Shown piece by piece: positions 19,975 through 28,866 of a stretch of DNA of 64,000 nucleotides. The DNA comes from CBDDKZ01 sp965230415 (lineage in GTDB: Bacteria; Bacteroidota; Bacteroidia; Cytophagales; JAAEPT01), in the NCBI GenBank assembly GCA_965230415.1, contig CBDDKZ010000005.1, positions 248,001-312,000 of the forward strand, read 5' to 3'. Position 1 is the first letter of the stretch. Each line of letters opens with the position of its first letter. The notes under the pieces are model-generated. The model made no database searches. It saw only the letters and a list, made by a program, of their open reading frames with translations, and had not been told where the DNA came from. Both the position numbers and the translations under genes were made by a program.

Positions 19975-19995
19975 ATAAGGACCTAAAAACCTTAT
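19975..19995 (-). terminator. Small hairpin between MORN gene and membrane-protein gene
   Basis: ATAAGG (19975-19980) and CCTTAT (19990-19995) with a 9-nt loop. The neighbouring bases ACCTTATTATAGGGT look like a degenerate copy of the ACCTTATAGGT repeat. May be a weak terminator or another repeat copy. Confidence 0.4.
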
Positions 19996-20004
19996 TATAG
20001 GGTA

Positions 20005-20703
20005 TTAGTAATTGACTTTTTTGGCTTTCCCTTTCTTATTAAAAACCGACCAGGAACCACTTTTCTCATCGAGTGTGTAATTTCCCTTTTCAAGCAGCCG
20101 TTCTTTTTCATCCCAAAAAAGCCACTCCCCTTCTCTCCTATCCTCTTTATAAGTTCCTTCAGATGCTTTTACCCCATTTATATGATAAGACTTCCAAATA
20201 CCTTGTTTTTCACCTTCCACATAGCTCCCTTCGTAAGAGTGCTTGCCATTTTCGTGGTAAAAGTGCCAGAGACCATGTGGTGAGCCCAAAAAATACGCTC
20301 CTGAACGTTTCAGTTTTCCACTTTCGTAAAAAACGAGCCATTCACCCGAATACATGTCATTATCATATTTACCTTTACGTTTTATCTTGCCACTTTTATA
20401 ATAATAAAATGCACTATCAGTCATTGTCCCTTCTAAAAAAAACTCTTTGGCCTTCTTATTACCATTTTGAAAATACTCCAAACGAACGCCCTCCAACACT
20501 CCTTTTTCATAGTGCTCCTCAACATTCAACCCTCCATCCGGGTAATAAAATTGCCATGTCCCTTTCTTTTCCCCTTGGCTATCGACCTGTCCACTTACTT
20601 TCAGATTGTTAGTCCCTTCGTAATAAACACTAATCAGCGAATCCTGGCCAAAAGAGGACAAAGCACTAAAAATTAAGCAAACGATGAGTAATTTTTTAGT
20701 CAT
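20005..20703 (-). CDS. MORN/YwqK-repeat exported protein
   Basis: About 232 residues from the ATG at 20703; the frame extends 10 codons further up, but the signal peptide MTKKLLIVCLIFSALSSFGQ begins here. The mature part is a run of MORN_2/YwqK repeats (GTWQFYYPDGGLNVEEHYEKG, GLWHFYHENGKHSYEGSYVEG type, about 22-24 residues each). These repeats form elongated beta sheets; in databases they are often labelled YwqK-family antitoxin, a name without support here. The ATG overlaps the stop of the upstream MORN gene by 8 nt, so translation is probably coupled. Confidence 0.8.
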   Translation of the reverse strand: MTKKLLIVCLIFSALSSFGQDSLISVYYEGTNNLKVSGQVDSQGEKKGTWQFYYPDGGLNVEEHYEKGVLEGVRLEYFQNGNKKAKEFFLEGTMTDSAFYYYKSGKIKRKGKYDNDMYSGEWLVFYESGKLKRSGAYFLGSPHGLWHFYHENGKHSYEGSYVEGEKQGIWKSYHINGVKASEGTYKEDRREGEWLFWDEKERLLEKGNYTLDEKSGSWSVFNKKGKAKKVNY

Positions 20704-22747
20704 AGTTATAGCGCAATTGTGCGTTAGGGTCACTCATATTTTTAGCTTCTTTCAAATCACCCCTGGAATTATAAAACTTCCACATACCTACCATTTCATC
20801 CAATTTGTACTTTCCTTCTGCTTCTCGTTTGCCTGTGGTTTCGTTATAAAAGGTCCATTTCCCCTCGCGCATCCCTTTTTTCATAGTACCCTTTCCTGCC
20901 ATTTTTCCATTTTCATGATAATACATCCATGTTCCGTGTGGTAATCCGGCATCATAGGCACCTTCTGCCGATTTTATCCCGTTACCAAAATAACTGAAGC
21001 GTTTTCCTACACCGTTGACCACCGTTCCGTGATCCATCTTAGCCCCCGTACTATCATATTGATTGATCACCTGAACAAGCCTTCCGAACTCGTATTCTTC
21101 CTCCAATTCCAGCTGCCCATTGGGGTAGTAGCTAAACCAAAGTCCATCTTCAAGGTCATTCACATAAACCCCTTCAGATTCTAATTGACCATCCGGATAA
21201 TACTCATACCAGGGACCTAGCTGTTCTCCATTAGAATAATACCCTGTAGATTGTACATAACCGCTAACGTGATATATTGTCCAGAGACCTTCCTCTATTC
21301 CGTCTATAAATTCTCCTTCCATATAAACTTCTCCACTATCATAATAGCTTATCCATTCACCATATTTATCATCGTCGACGTATTGACCTTGTGACCGGAT
21401 TTGACCATGAGGAAAGTACTCTGTCCAAATACCTGCTTTATTACCATAAACGTAATTTCCTTCAGCAGCTTGTGTTCCATCTTCATAATATAAGAACCAT
21501 AAACCTTCTTTTTGCCCCATCCTATAGTAACCTTCGGAATACAGTTGCCCATTTTCATATAGTTCCAACCACAAACTATCTTCCAGTCCATCTTCATAAT
21601 AACCTATTATGGCTGTATCACCGGTTTCATGGAATTTCACAAAACTACCTTCTTCTTTGCCTGCTTCAAAGTGCAATAACTGAGCCATTTCTCCGGATTT
21701 ATAAAACTCAATAAGCTCTCCATGCTCCTTGCCATCCTTATAATTCACTCTTGCCCGTTCGGTACCACCTTTGTAAAAAGAATGTCCCTCGCCATTTTCC
21801 AAACCATCTACATAAGGCACCAGTGCCGACACTTCGCCATTGCTGTAATAATATTTCCGGAGACCATTACCATTCTTGAACTTACCTTTGTTAAGCTTGT
21901 TACCCATCATATCGAAATAGTCTCCTATGGCTATTAGCCTACCCCTACTATATTCTTCTTTTTGACGCAAAGTGCCATTGCTGTAATAACGTTTCCATTC
22001 TCCGTCCTTCTCACCTTCGTTGTAGGCGCCTTCAGTAGTTATCTTAAGCGTTTTTTTATCATATTCTGTGTATGGTCCATGTTCTCTACCGTGCTTATAT
22101 GTGGAGCGTAAGACAACCTTTCCATCCTCGTTATATTCGATATACGAGCCATGCAAAAGCCCTAAATCATAGGATAACTCCCTTTTTACTTTTCCGGACT
22201 CATAAAGCTCTTTTGTTAGACCATGCAGCGTATCGTTTAAATAATGTGTCTCCAAACGAAGTTGACCATTCGGATAATATTCCTTCCAGGCTTCCTGCAT
22301 ATACCCGTTGTAGTAAAAACCTTCTTTTCGCGGAACCTCATTCACGTAATACTCCAGCCAGTCTCCCTGCTCCAGGCCGTTCTCAAAAAAGCCTTTTACT
22401 GCCGTATCTCCATTCGAATAAAACTCCAGCCACCAGCCGTCTTCGACACCATAATTATACTGTACCAGCTGTGACAACATCCCATTAGGATTATAAACTG
22501 CAAAAGCGCCATGGTATAAGCCACTATCAAGTGTTAACTCTTTCCAGATGTGCCCATCCGGAAAATAATACGTCCAGTGGCCATGTCTGAGTGAATCGAT
22601 CATAGTCCCCTCATAGGCCACTATTAATTCTGATGAGTCTTTTATTGTTGCATCGCTTGGAAAATAACCTTTAACGGGTCGTTGTGCGAAGGTACCAAAT
22701 ACACAAAAGAAAGCTAAGACAAAGAAAAATCTGCGCATCATGATCAA
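20696..22747 (-). CDS. Large MORN/YwqK-repeat exported protein
   Basis: 683 residues. Signal peptide within MIMMRRFFFVLAFFCVFGTFAQ; Met4 (22738) is an equally good start. Nearly the whole mature protein is a tandem array of MORN_2 repeats, roughly 25 copies of a 23-residue unit with the pattern G-x-W-x-x-YY-x-NG-x(5)-E-G-x-Y. Export and the rod-like repeat suggest a periplasmic or cell-surface scaffold. The next gene is a shorter paralog overlapping its stop. Divergent from prfB across ~150 nt. Confidence 0.82.
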   Translation of the reverse strand: MIMMRRFFFVLAFFCVFGTFAQRPVKGYFPSDATIKDSSELIVAYEGTMIDSLRHGHWTYYFPDGHIWKELTLDSGLYHGAFAVYNPNGMLSQLVQYNYGVEDGWWLEFYSNGDTAVKGFFENGLEQGDWLEYYVNEVPRKEGFYYNGYMQEAWKEYYPNGQLRLETHYLNDTLHGLTKELYESGKVKRELSYDLGLLHGSYIEYNEDGKVVLRSTYKHGREHGPYTEYDKKTLKITTEGAYNEGEKDGEWKRYYSNGTLRQKEEYSRGRLIAIGDYFDMMGNKLNKGKFKNGNGLRKYYYSNGEVSALVPYVDGLENGEGHSFYKGGTERARVNYKDGKEHGELIEFYKSGEMAQLLHFEAGKEEGSFVKFHETGDTAIIGYYEDGLEDSLWLELYENGQLYSEGYYRMGQKEGLWFLYYEDGTQAAEGNYVYGNKAGIWTEYFPHGQIRSQGQYVDDDKYGEWISYYDSGEVYMEGEFIDGIEEGLWTIYHVSGYVQSTGYYSNGEQLGPWYEYYPDGQLESEGVYVNDLEDGLWFSYYPNGQLELEEEYEFGRLVQVINQYDSTGAKMDHGTVVNGVGKRFSYFGNGIKSAEGAYDAGLPHGTWMYYHENGKMAGKGTMKKGMREGKWTFYNETTGKREAEGKYKLDEMVGMWKFYNSRGDLKEAKNMSDPNAQLRYNYD

Positions 22748-22901
22748 GGTATTTTTACGAAGATAATTTATTTTTTTTAAACGTACGAATACCTGACGGG
22801 CATTGATTATTGTATCTAAGACTTCAATAATAAAAGAGCACTTCTATTTTGAACCTTAAGGGTGTTTACTTAATTTTAAGTCTACTTTAATTTATTGTAT
22901 A

Positions 22902-24000
22902 GTGACAGGAGAACAACATAAGGATTTAAAGGCGCGTGTAGAGGCCTTAAGGGGGTATCTTTGACTACGACAACAAAGTTATCCAGATAGAAGAAGAAGA
23001 AGCTGTAACCACCCAACCCGATTTTTGGAACGATCCTAAGAAAGCGGAAATAGTACTACAGAAAATACGTTCCAAGAAAGTATGGACTGATAGTTTTAAT
23101 ACAATACAAAATAACTTCGATGAATTCGACACGCTGTTTGAATTCTACAAGGAAGGAGATGTCGAGGAAGCGGAAATTCAGGAGGCGTATGAATTGGTTA
23201 ATACCGGTATTGAAGATCTTGAATTCAAGCGCATGCTCAGCAACGAAGAAGATCAGCTCAGTGCCTTAATGGAAATTAATCCTGGAGCAGGCGGAACTGA
23301 AAGCATGGACTGGGCCAGTATCCTCCATCGTATGTACATAATGTGGGGAGAAAAAAACGGATTTAAGGTCAAAGAGATAAACACACAACCCGGAGATGTT
23401 GCCGGATTAAAATCGGCCACTTTGGAGTTTGAAGGAGATTTTGCCTTTGGATATCTTAAGTCTGAAATAGGAGTGCATCGTCTCGTCCGAATTTCTCCCT
23501 TTGACTCCGGCGGCCGAAGACATACCTCCTTTGCGTCTGTTTTCGTTTACCCGGTAGTGGACGATTCTATTGAAATTGATATCAATCCCGGGGATATTAC
23601 CTGGGACACCTTTCGATCTGGTGGTGCCGGTGGTCAAAATGTCAATAAAGTGGAAACGGCTGTAAGGCTCAAACATGCACCATCGGGTATTATCATCGAA
23701 TGCCAGGTGACACGTTCACAATTGCAAAACAAGGAAACAGCACTTAAGATGCTCAAATCCCGGCTCTACCAAGAAGAACTGGAACGCAGAAACGCCGCAC
23801 GGGCAAATGTAGAAGAAGGGAAAATGAAAATTGACTTTGGGAGCCAAATCAGAAATTATGTACTTCACCCCTATAAACTCATAAAAGATGTCAGAACCGG
23901 TTTTGAACGATCTGATGTTCAAAACGTTTTAGACGGGGACCTCAATGATTATATCAAAGAGTTTCTGTTGGCTAACGCAGAAAAATCCGGAACAAACTAA
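22902..24000 (+). CDS. prfB: Peptide chain release factor 2 with programmed +1 frameshift
   Basis: The gene is 22902-22961 joined to 22963-24000. A GTG at 22902 opens a short frame (TGEQHKDLKARVEALRGYL) that ends at an in-frame TGA (22962-22964). The site AGGGGGTATCTTTGAC has the Shine-Dalgarno-like AGGGGG, slippery CTT and TGAC of the classic RF2 autoregulatory frameshift. Reading +1 restores LRGYLDYDNK, the conserved RF2 N-terminus, and continues to a full protein of about 365 residues. Stop recognition uses SPF in RISPFDSGGRR; peptidyl-tRNA hydrolysis uses GGQ in SGGAGGQNVNK. Low RF2 favours the shift and so more RF2. No ATG lies in frame upstream, so GTG is the likely start. Confidence 0.96.
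22950..22965 (+). promoter_or_regulatory. prfB: RF2 programmed frameshift signal
   Basis: AGGGGGTATCTTTGAC: SD-like AGGGGG, a short spacer, CTT slip codon, UGA stop and the C context that weakens termination. Matches the well-known bacterial prfB element. Confidence 0.96.
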
Positions 24001-24042
24001 TAACATCAACATTCGCTTAACATTAAGCGCGTAGAACTACCT

Positions 24043-24071
24043 GAATCCCGGTCTTCCGGGGTTCTTTTTTT
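24043..24071 (+). terminator. Rho-independent terminator after prfB
   Basis: GAATCCCGG / CCGGGGTTC stem (9 pairs, one G-T) with loop TCTT, followed by seven T. Confidence 0.85.
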
Positions 24072-24091
24072 ACAAAAAACACTTTTTTCAC

Positions 24092-24121
24092 TTGCTTTAG
24101 AAGGAGCTTCGCATACATTTG
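24092..24121 (+). promoter_or_regulatory. Bacteroidota-type promoter for first DUF285 gene
   Basis: TTG (24092-24094), exactly 19 nt, then TACATTTG (24114-24121): a full match to TTG-N19-TAnnTTTG, 38 nt before the ATG at 24159. Confidence 0.75.
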
Positions 24122-24158
24122 CCGTGCAACTTTATTTCATCTTTTATAAACTTTTATT

Positions 24159-27100
24159 ATGAAACCCTTTTTAATCACCTTACTCCTATTTGTGGGCTCG
24201 CTGTGCCTTGCCCAAAATGACTTCATCACTACCTGGAACGTCAAATACGACAATCAAACACTGGTAATACCTATCTTTCATGACGATGACACACAATTCA
24301 GTGTGGACTGGGGAGACGGAACACCGATTACAAACCATAGCCTTGGACACCCTCTCCATACTTATCAACGTTCCGGAAATTACCAAATAAAAATATCGGG
24401 GTACTTCCCCAGAATTCAGCTCCTTAATTCTCTAAGCAGCCCTCACTTAAGAAGCATTGATCAATGGGGGGCAAACAAATGGAAAAGTATGCATGGTGCT
24501 TTTTCCAATTGCCTAGAACTAACTATTCCCGCCACAGACGCCCCTGATTTGTCTGAAGTCACCGACATGAGTAAAATGTTCTACAATTGCCCAAAAATGA
24601 ACACTCCTATGAATCACTGGGATGTAAGTAATGTCAGAAACATGAGCGAACTTTTCCGATTGACATTCTACTTTAACCAAGCACTTGATCAATGGGATGT
24701 TTCCAATGTGGAAGATATGAGCTATATGTTTGCAACTTGCAACAATTATTCACAAAACCTCGGCGCCTGGGACGTAAGTAATGTGAAAAATATGGAAGGG
24801 ATGCTGTACGCCTGCTTTTCCATAAAAGGTGGCCTGGATCAGTGGGATGTAAGCAATGTGAAAAACTTCAAAGACTTCTTCTATTACAACCACTACCCTC
24901 CAGCGGAATACGACAAACTATTGATTAGCTGGAGTAAGCTTAACCTACAAGCTAATTTAGAAATCAACTTTTTTAACACACCCTATTGTGCTATAAAAGA
25001 AAAACAACACATTATTGACACCTTTAACTGGACTTTCATTGACGCTGGTGTACTCTATGACTGCGATATATTTACGACTACCTGGCACATTACCAAAAAC
25101 AATGAAAGTTTAACAATACCTACTATAGGTACTGGATATAACTTTCGCGTTGATTGGGGTGACGGTAGTCCTTTGGAATATTTCGAAGCAGGTAATCCAT
25201 CACATACATACAGCGACTCAGGAGACTACACCATAAGAATCGACGGTGCATTTCCACGTATTTTCATTAACGCCAATCCGAATGTCCGTGATAAGCTTAT
25301 TAGTATAGACCACTGGGGGCGAAATAAATGGAAATCGATGGAAGGAGCTTTTTTCGGTTGTGAAAACATGGTTTTATGCGCACAAGACGCTCCTGACCTT
25401 CGTGAAGTTACTTCCTTAAAACAAATGTTTGGCTCCTGTAAAAAAATGAATGCTCCACTTAACCACTGGGACGTAAGCAACATTGAAGATATGAGTGCAT
25501 TATTCGCAGCTTGTACATCATTCAATCAACCATTGGATTCCTGGAACGTGGAAAATGTAACAGATATGACCGCAATGTTTGTAAGATCTGGCTTCGATCA
25601 GCCAATAGCTAATTGGGATGTGAGTAAAGTTGAAAACATGACAGCTATGTTTCATTCCACCAACTTTAATCAATACATAGGTGATTGGAACGTAAGCAAT
25701 GTTAAAGAAATGCGTCAAATGTTTGCTTATTGCGATTCATTCAATCAATACCTCAATCAGTGGGATGTATCAAACGTAGTAAATATGAGCGAACTATTTT
25801 CCTTCACAAAGGCTTTCAATCATATCATTAAAGATTGGGATGTTTCGAATGCTACGGACATGAGTCTCATGTTCCTTGGTGCCGAAAACTTTAACCAGGA
25901 TATTACACAATGGAACGTATCAAAATTGAATGTGGGCTTTGCCATGTTCGCCAACTGCCCGAAGTTCAATCAAGATTTAAGTGGTTGGGACATATCAAAC
26001 GCGGGAACTTTAAGCGGTATTTTTGATAATTGTGGACTATCTACCACTAACTACGATAAAATTTTAAAAGCGTGGAGCACGCTCGACGTAAAAAACAATA
26101 TCCACTTCAGCGCTAACGGAATTTCTTATTGTACTGCTAAAAATGAACGCGATTTCTTAATCAATCACTTCAATTGGATCATAACGGACGACGGACAATT
26201 TTGCAATGATTCCTTCATCACTTTATGGAAAACAAGCTCAACTAACGAAATGATCTCCATCCCAACCAGCGGTGGAGGTTATGACTATACTGTATTCTGG
26301 GGAGATGGCACACAACAGGAACATGTTAAGGGCAGCATAAGCCATGTTTACAGCGCTCCGGGTGAATACATCATCACTATTACGGGTGATTTCCCTACCA
26401 TTAAATTTGAAGACACCGATAATCGAAACAAAATTTATGACGTGCAACAATGGGGTTCTATTAAATGGGCTACATTTCATCTCTCCTTTTACAATTGTGA
26501 CAGCCTTAATATAAGTGCAACCGACGCTCCCGACATGAGCAATCTTAGCGATATGAGTTCCATGTTTAGTGGCTGTTATTCATTTAACGGAGACATCGGC
26601 CATTGGGATGTTTCTAATGTAAGCAACATGAGTGCTCTTTTTCAATCAACTTCGCGTTTCAATCAATTCATTGGCAACTGGGATGTGAGTAAAGTTGAGG
26701 ACATGAGCTCCATGTTCGCAGGTGCCGCAGCATTTAATTCGTACATTGGTGACTGGGACGTATCCAATGTACGTGATATGTCGTTTATGTTCACTTATAA
26801 TGGGGCTTTCAACCATATTATTCGAGATTGGAACACCGAAAGTGTCACCAATATGCAAGGTATGTTTAAAGACAATCAAGTATTTAATCAGGACCTGAGT
26901 GGATGGGAAACAAAAAATGTCACAGACATGAGTGAAATGTTTATGTCTAACCTGATATTCCAGGGTGATATTTCTACCTGGAACACCTCCAAAGTTGAAG
27001 ATATGCGCTATATGTTCTTTAACACGAGATTTAACCAAAATATTAATAATTGGGATGTAGGAGTGGTAAAAGACATGGACCATATGTTTACCTATTCCTC

Positions 27101-27863
27101 TTTCAACAGCCCGTTAAACAATTGGAGACCCGGAAAGGTAGAGCGTTTTACCTGTATGTTCTGCGTTTCTTCCTTTGACCAAGATATTGGAAATTGGGAT
27201 GTAAGCAGTGCCAAATTCATGAACAGTATGTTGGCATGGACTCCGTTTAATCACGACATTGGGGATTGGGATGTAAGTAATGTGGAGGACATGAGTGGTA
27301 TGTTCGATTATAACAGGGTATTTAATCAGGATATCAGCCGTTGGGATATAGGGAATGTAAAAAACATGGACTACATTTTCGGGTATGAAGGTCACAATGT
27401 AAAAACACCGATATCTCCAAAGAATTATGACAAGATGCTTATCGCTTGGAGTCAATTACCTTCATTACAAAATGACGTTAGGTTCGATATCTACACCTCT
27501 TATTGTGAAGGAAGCGATGCCCGACAATCCATCATTGATAATTACAATTGGGATATTCATGACTTTGGACAGCAATGTTCTTTTGAAAAGAAAACGGCTT
27601 TTCGTCCTCAAGAATCAACAGACATAGCAATAAACATTTACCCTAACCCGGTAAGCTCAAGATTAACACTGAGCAACCCGGGCTTAGTGGATTTGACCAG
27701 TGCTGAAATATGCGATTTAATGGGGCAATGTATACATAAAATCAGCACCATAAATAATGTTAATACACAGTCGGTAAACATATCTCATTTATCGTCAGGT
27801 ATTTACATGCTAAGAATTAACACAAATTCAGGTGTTATAACGAGACGATTCACCAAGGAATAA
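24159..27863 (+). CDS. BspA-like DUF285 surface protein with T9SS type A sorting domain
   Basis: 1234 residues. Signal peptide MKPFLITLLLFVGSLCLAQ. Three tandem modules begin near residues 21, 302 and 683, each with a PKD-like head (VDWGDG or VFWGDG, later RI-x-WG-x-x-KW) followed by DUF285 repeats of about 25 residues with the core W-[DN]-V-S-x-V-x-x-M-x-x-MF. The first module is short, the others long. The C-terminus (INIYPNPVSSRL, GIYMLRINT, ITRRFTKE) is a T9SS type A sorting domain. DUF285 proteins are surface proteins, some adhesive. Its close paralog lies at 30844, with a protease gene between them. Confidence 0.9.
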   Translation: MKPFLITLLLFVGSLCLAQNDFITTWNVKYDNQTLVIPIFHDDDTQFSVDWGDGTPITNHSLGHPLHTYQRSGNYQIKISGYFPRIQLLNSLSSPHLRSIDQWGANKWKSMHGAFSNCLELTIPATDAPDLSEVTDMSKMFYNCPKMNTPMNHWDVSNVRNMSELFRLTFYFNQALDQWDVSNVEDMSYMFATCNNYSQNLGAWDVSNVKNMEGMLYACFSIKGGLDQWDVSNVKNFKDFFYYNHYPPAEYDKLLISWSKLNLQANLEINFFNTPYCAIKEKQHIIDTFNWTFIDAGVLYDCDIFTTTWHITKNNESLTIPTIGTGYNFRVDWGDGSPLEYFEAGNPSHTYSDSGDYTIRIDGAFPRIFINANPNVRDKLISIDHWGRNKWKSMEGAFFGCENMVLCAQDAPDLREVTSLKQMFGSCKKMNAPLNHWDVSNIEDMSALFAACTSFNQPLDSWNVENVTDMTAMFVRSGFDQPIANWDVSKVENMTAMFHSTNFNQYIGDWNVSNVKEMRQMFAYCDSFNQYLNQWDVSNVVNMSELFSFTKAFNHIIKDWDVSNATDMSLMFLGAENFNQDITQWNVSKLNVGFAMFANCPKFNQDLSGWDISNAGTLSGIFDNCGLSTTNYDKILKAWSTLDVKNNIHFSANGISYCTAKNERDFLINHFNWIITDDGQFCNDSFITLWKTSSTNEMISIPTSGGGYDYTVFWGDGTQQEHVKGSISHVYSAPGEYIITITGDFPTIKFEDTDNRNKIYDVQQWGSIKWATFHLSFYNCDSLNISATDAPDMSNLSDMSSMFSGCYSFNGDIGHWDVSNVSNMSALFQSTSRFNQFIGNWDVSKVEDMSSMFAGAAAFNSYIGDWDVSNVRDMSFMFTYNGAFNHIIRDWNTESVTNMQGMFKDNQVFNQDLSGWETKNVTDMSEMFMSNLIFQGDISTWNTSKVEDMRYMFFNTRFNQNINNWDVGVVKDMDHMFTYSSFNSPLNNWRPGKVERFTCMFCVSSFDQDIGNWDVSSAKFMNSMLAWTPFNHDIGDWDVSNVEDMSGMFDYNRVFNQDISRWDIGNVKNMDYIFGYEGHNVKTPISPKNYDKMLIAWSQLPSLQNDVRFDIYTSYCEGSDARQSIIDNYNWDIHDFGQQCSFEKKTAFRPQESTDIAINIYPNPVSSRLTLSNPGLVDLTSAEICDLMGQCIHKISTINNVNTQSVNISHLSSGIYMLRINTNSGVITRRFTKE

Positions 27864-27874
27864 TTATATACTTA

Positions 27875-27907
27875 AGAGTTGCCCTTAAACGGGCAACTCT
27901 TATTTTT
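27875..27907 (+). terminator. Rho-independent terminator after DUF285 gene
   Basis: AGAGTTGCCC (27875-27884), loop TTAAAC, GGGCAACTCT (27891-27900): perfect 10-bp stem followed by TATTTTT. Confidence 0.9.
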
Positions 27908-28157
27908 CCGGCAATACCCCATTTACTTATTACTCTGAAGGACTACTTTTCACCTTTCAGGTAACACTTTTAACTTTTCAGGTATATACCTATTGTAAGA
28001 CGTTTTAATACCGCTGAAGATTTTTAACCATCAGCATCAAGGATAAAGCGCGTATACACCTATTCTTTTAACCAAAAAAAACACAAAATGAAAAACACAA
28101 CACTACCCTCAACTTAAAGGGTCTAAAAAGCTTTGAACACCAATAATATTGTTAATC

Positions 28158-28172
28158 AATTGTAGTACAATT
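28158..28172. promoter_or_regulatory. Palindromic candidate operator
   Basis: AATTGTA and TACAATT are perfect reverse complements around one G. Lies ~130 nt before the gene at 28303. A dimeric regulator could bind it; no regulator is named. Confidence 0.35.
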
Positions 28173-28247
28173 ACTTATATTGTCTAACAATCGTTAATTG
28201 CTGTGACTAGCGTCATTAAAACAGGCATTTACTTTAAGAAAATTCCA

Positions 28248-28266
28248 AAGCTGAGACACTCAGCTT
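28248..28266 (+). promoter_or_regulatory. Hairpin in leader of 28303 gene
   Basis: AAGCTGA / TCAGCTT with loop GACAC, 36 nt before the start codon. Could be a 5' UTR stem that affects mRNA stability, or an operator. Confidence 0.35.
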
Positions 28267-28302
28267 ATCTAAACATCATTTTATTCAAAATTTTTAATTG
28301 AT

Positions 28303-28845
28303 ATGAAACTTAATTCAATAATTATGACGGCATTGTTATGTATTTATTTTAGCTCGTCAATCGCACAGAACACGGCAACCTGGACAACATATAACAACAG
28401 TGGCATAACGTTCAAATTACCCGGAGACCCGGATATAATCAGTTCATTTGGCGTTGATTATTACGGTTCATCAGTAAGTGATGAAATTGCCATTCAGGTT
28501 CACATTAGCGACAATGCCCAACTAGAGCCCGACAATGAGATTTGGTCTCGCGCATTAGCTAACGAAGATGATAATACCTTAAGAGCAATGGCAGACATGA
28601 TATTACTTGCTACCAACGCCCAGGCAACTGAGGTAAAAGAATCCAATGTTTCGGGTTTCCCATGTATGGAACTAGGTTTAAGATATGCAGGAATGACATC
28701 TAACGAGCCATTTCACACCTTCATGAAATACTTCATATATGGAGGCAAATTCTATTCCTTTTCAATAACTATTGCAGAAAGTCAGCTAAATCTCGGTTTA
28801 GATTACAAATCGAGTTTTTTCGATGCTATTGATTTCAATTACTAA
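28303..28845 (+). CDS. Exported protein of unknown function
   Basis: 180 residues. Signal peptide MKLNSIIMTALLCIYFSSSIAQ. The mature part (about 158 residues) begins WTTYNNSGITFKLPGDPDIIS and ends with a hydrophobic strand-rich stretch (FMKYFIYGGKFYSFSITI). The layout, a substitution-type SGITFKLPG start and a late FYSFSIT strand, recalls small PsbP/DUF1795-like single-domain proteins, but this is only an impression. No T9SS sorting domain. It is 21 nt before the protease gene on the same strand, so the two may be co-expressed. Confidence 0.7.
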   Translation: MKLNSIIMTALLCIYFSSSIAQNTATWTTYNNSGITFKLPGDPDIISSFGVDYYGSSVSDEIAIQVHISDNAQLEPDNEIWSRALANEDDNTLRAMADMILLATNAQATEVKESNVSGFPCMELGLRYAGMTSNEPFHTFMKYFIYGGKFYSFSITIAESQLNLGLDYKSSFFDAIDFNY

Positions 28846-28866
28846 GCCAATTTTTATTCTATAATT

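Larger units (their letters stand above)
27908..28302. other. Intergenic region with two palindromes
   Basis: 395 nt without a convincing gene. It holds the perfect palindrome AATTGTA-G-TACAATT (28158-28172) and the hairpin AAGCTGA-GACAC-TCAGCTT (28248-28266), both upstream of the gene at 28303. No exact TAnnTTTG promoter was found. Confidence 0.6.

Noticed and set aside
20073..22488. Plus-strand ORFs of 138-179 residues opposite the MORN genes
   Set aside because: Low-complexity, His/Pro/Leu-rich translations that mirror the MORN repeats; no start context or family features.
20005..22747. YwqK antitoxin label for the MORN proteins as part of a toxin-antitoxin system
   Set aside because: Both have signal peptides and there is no toxin partner; the name is a database label for the repeat.
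26646..27455. Minus-strand ORFs opposite the DUF285 genes
   Set aside because: Periodic because the opposite strand is repetitive; they translate to repeated HVxxIxYIPI patterns without real features.
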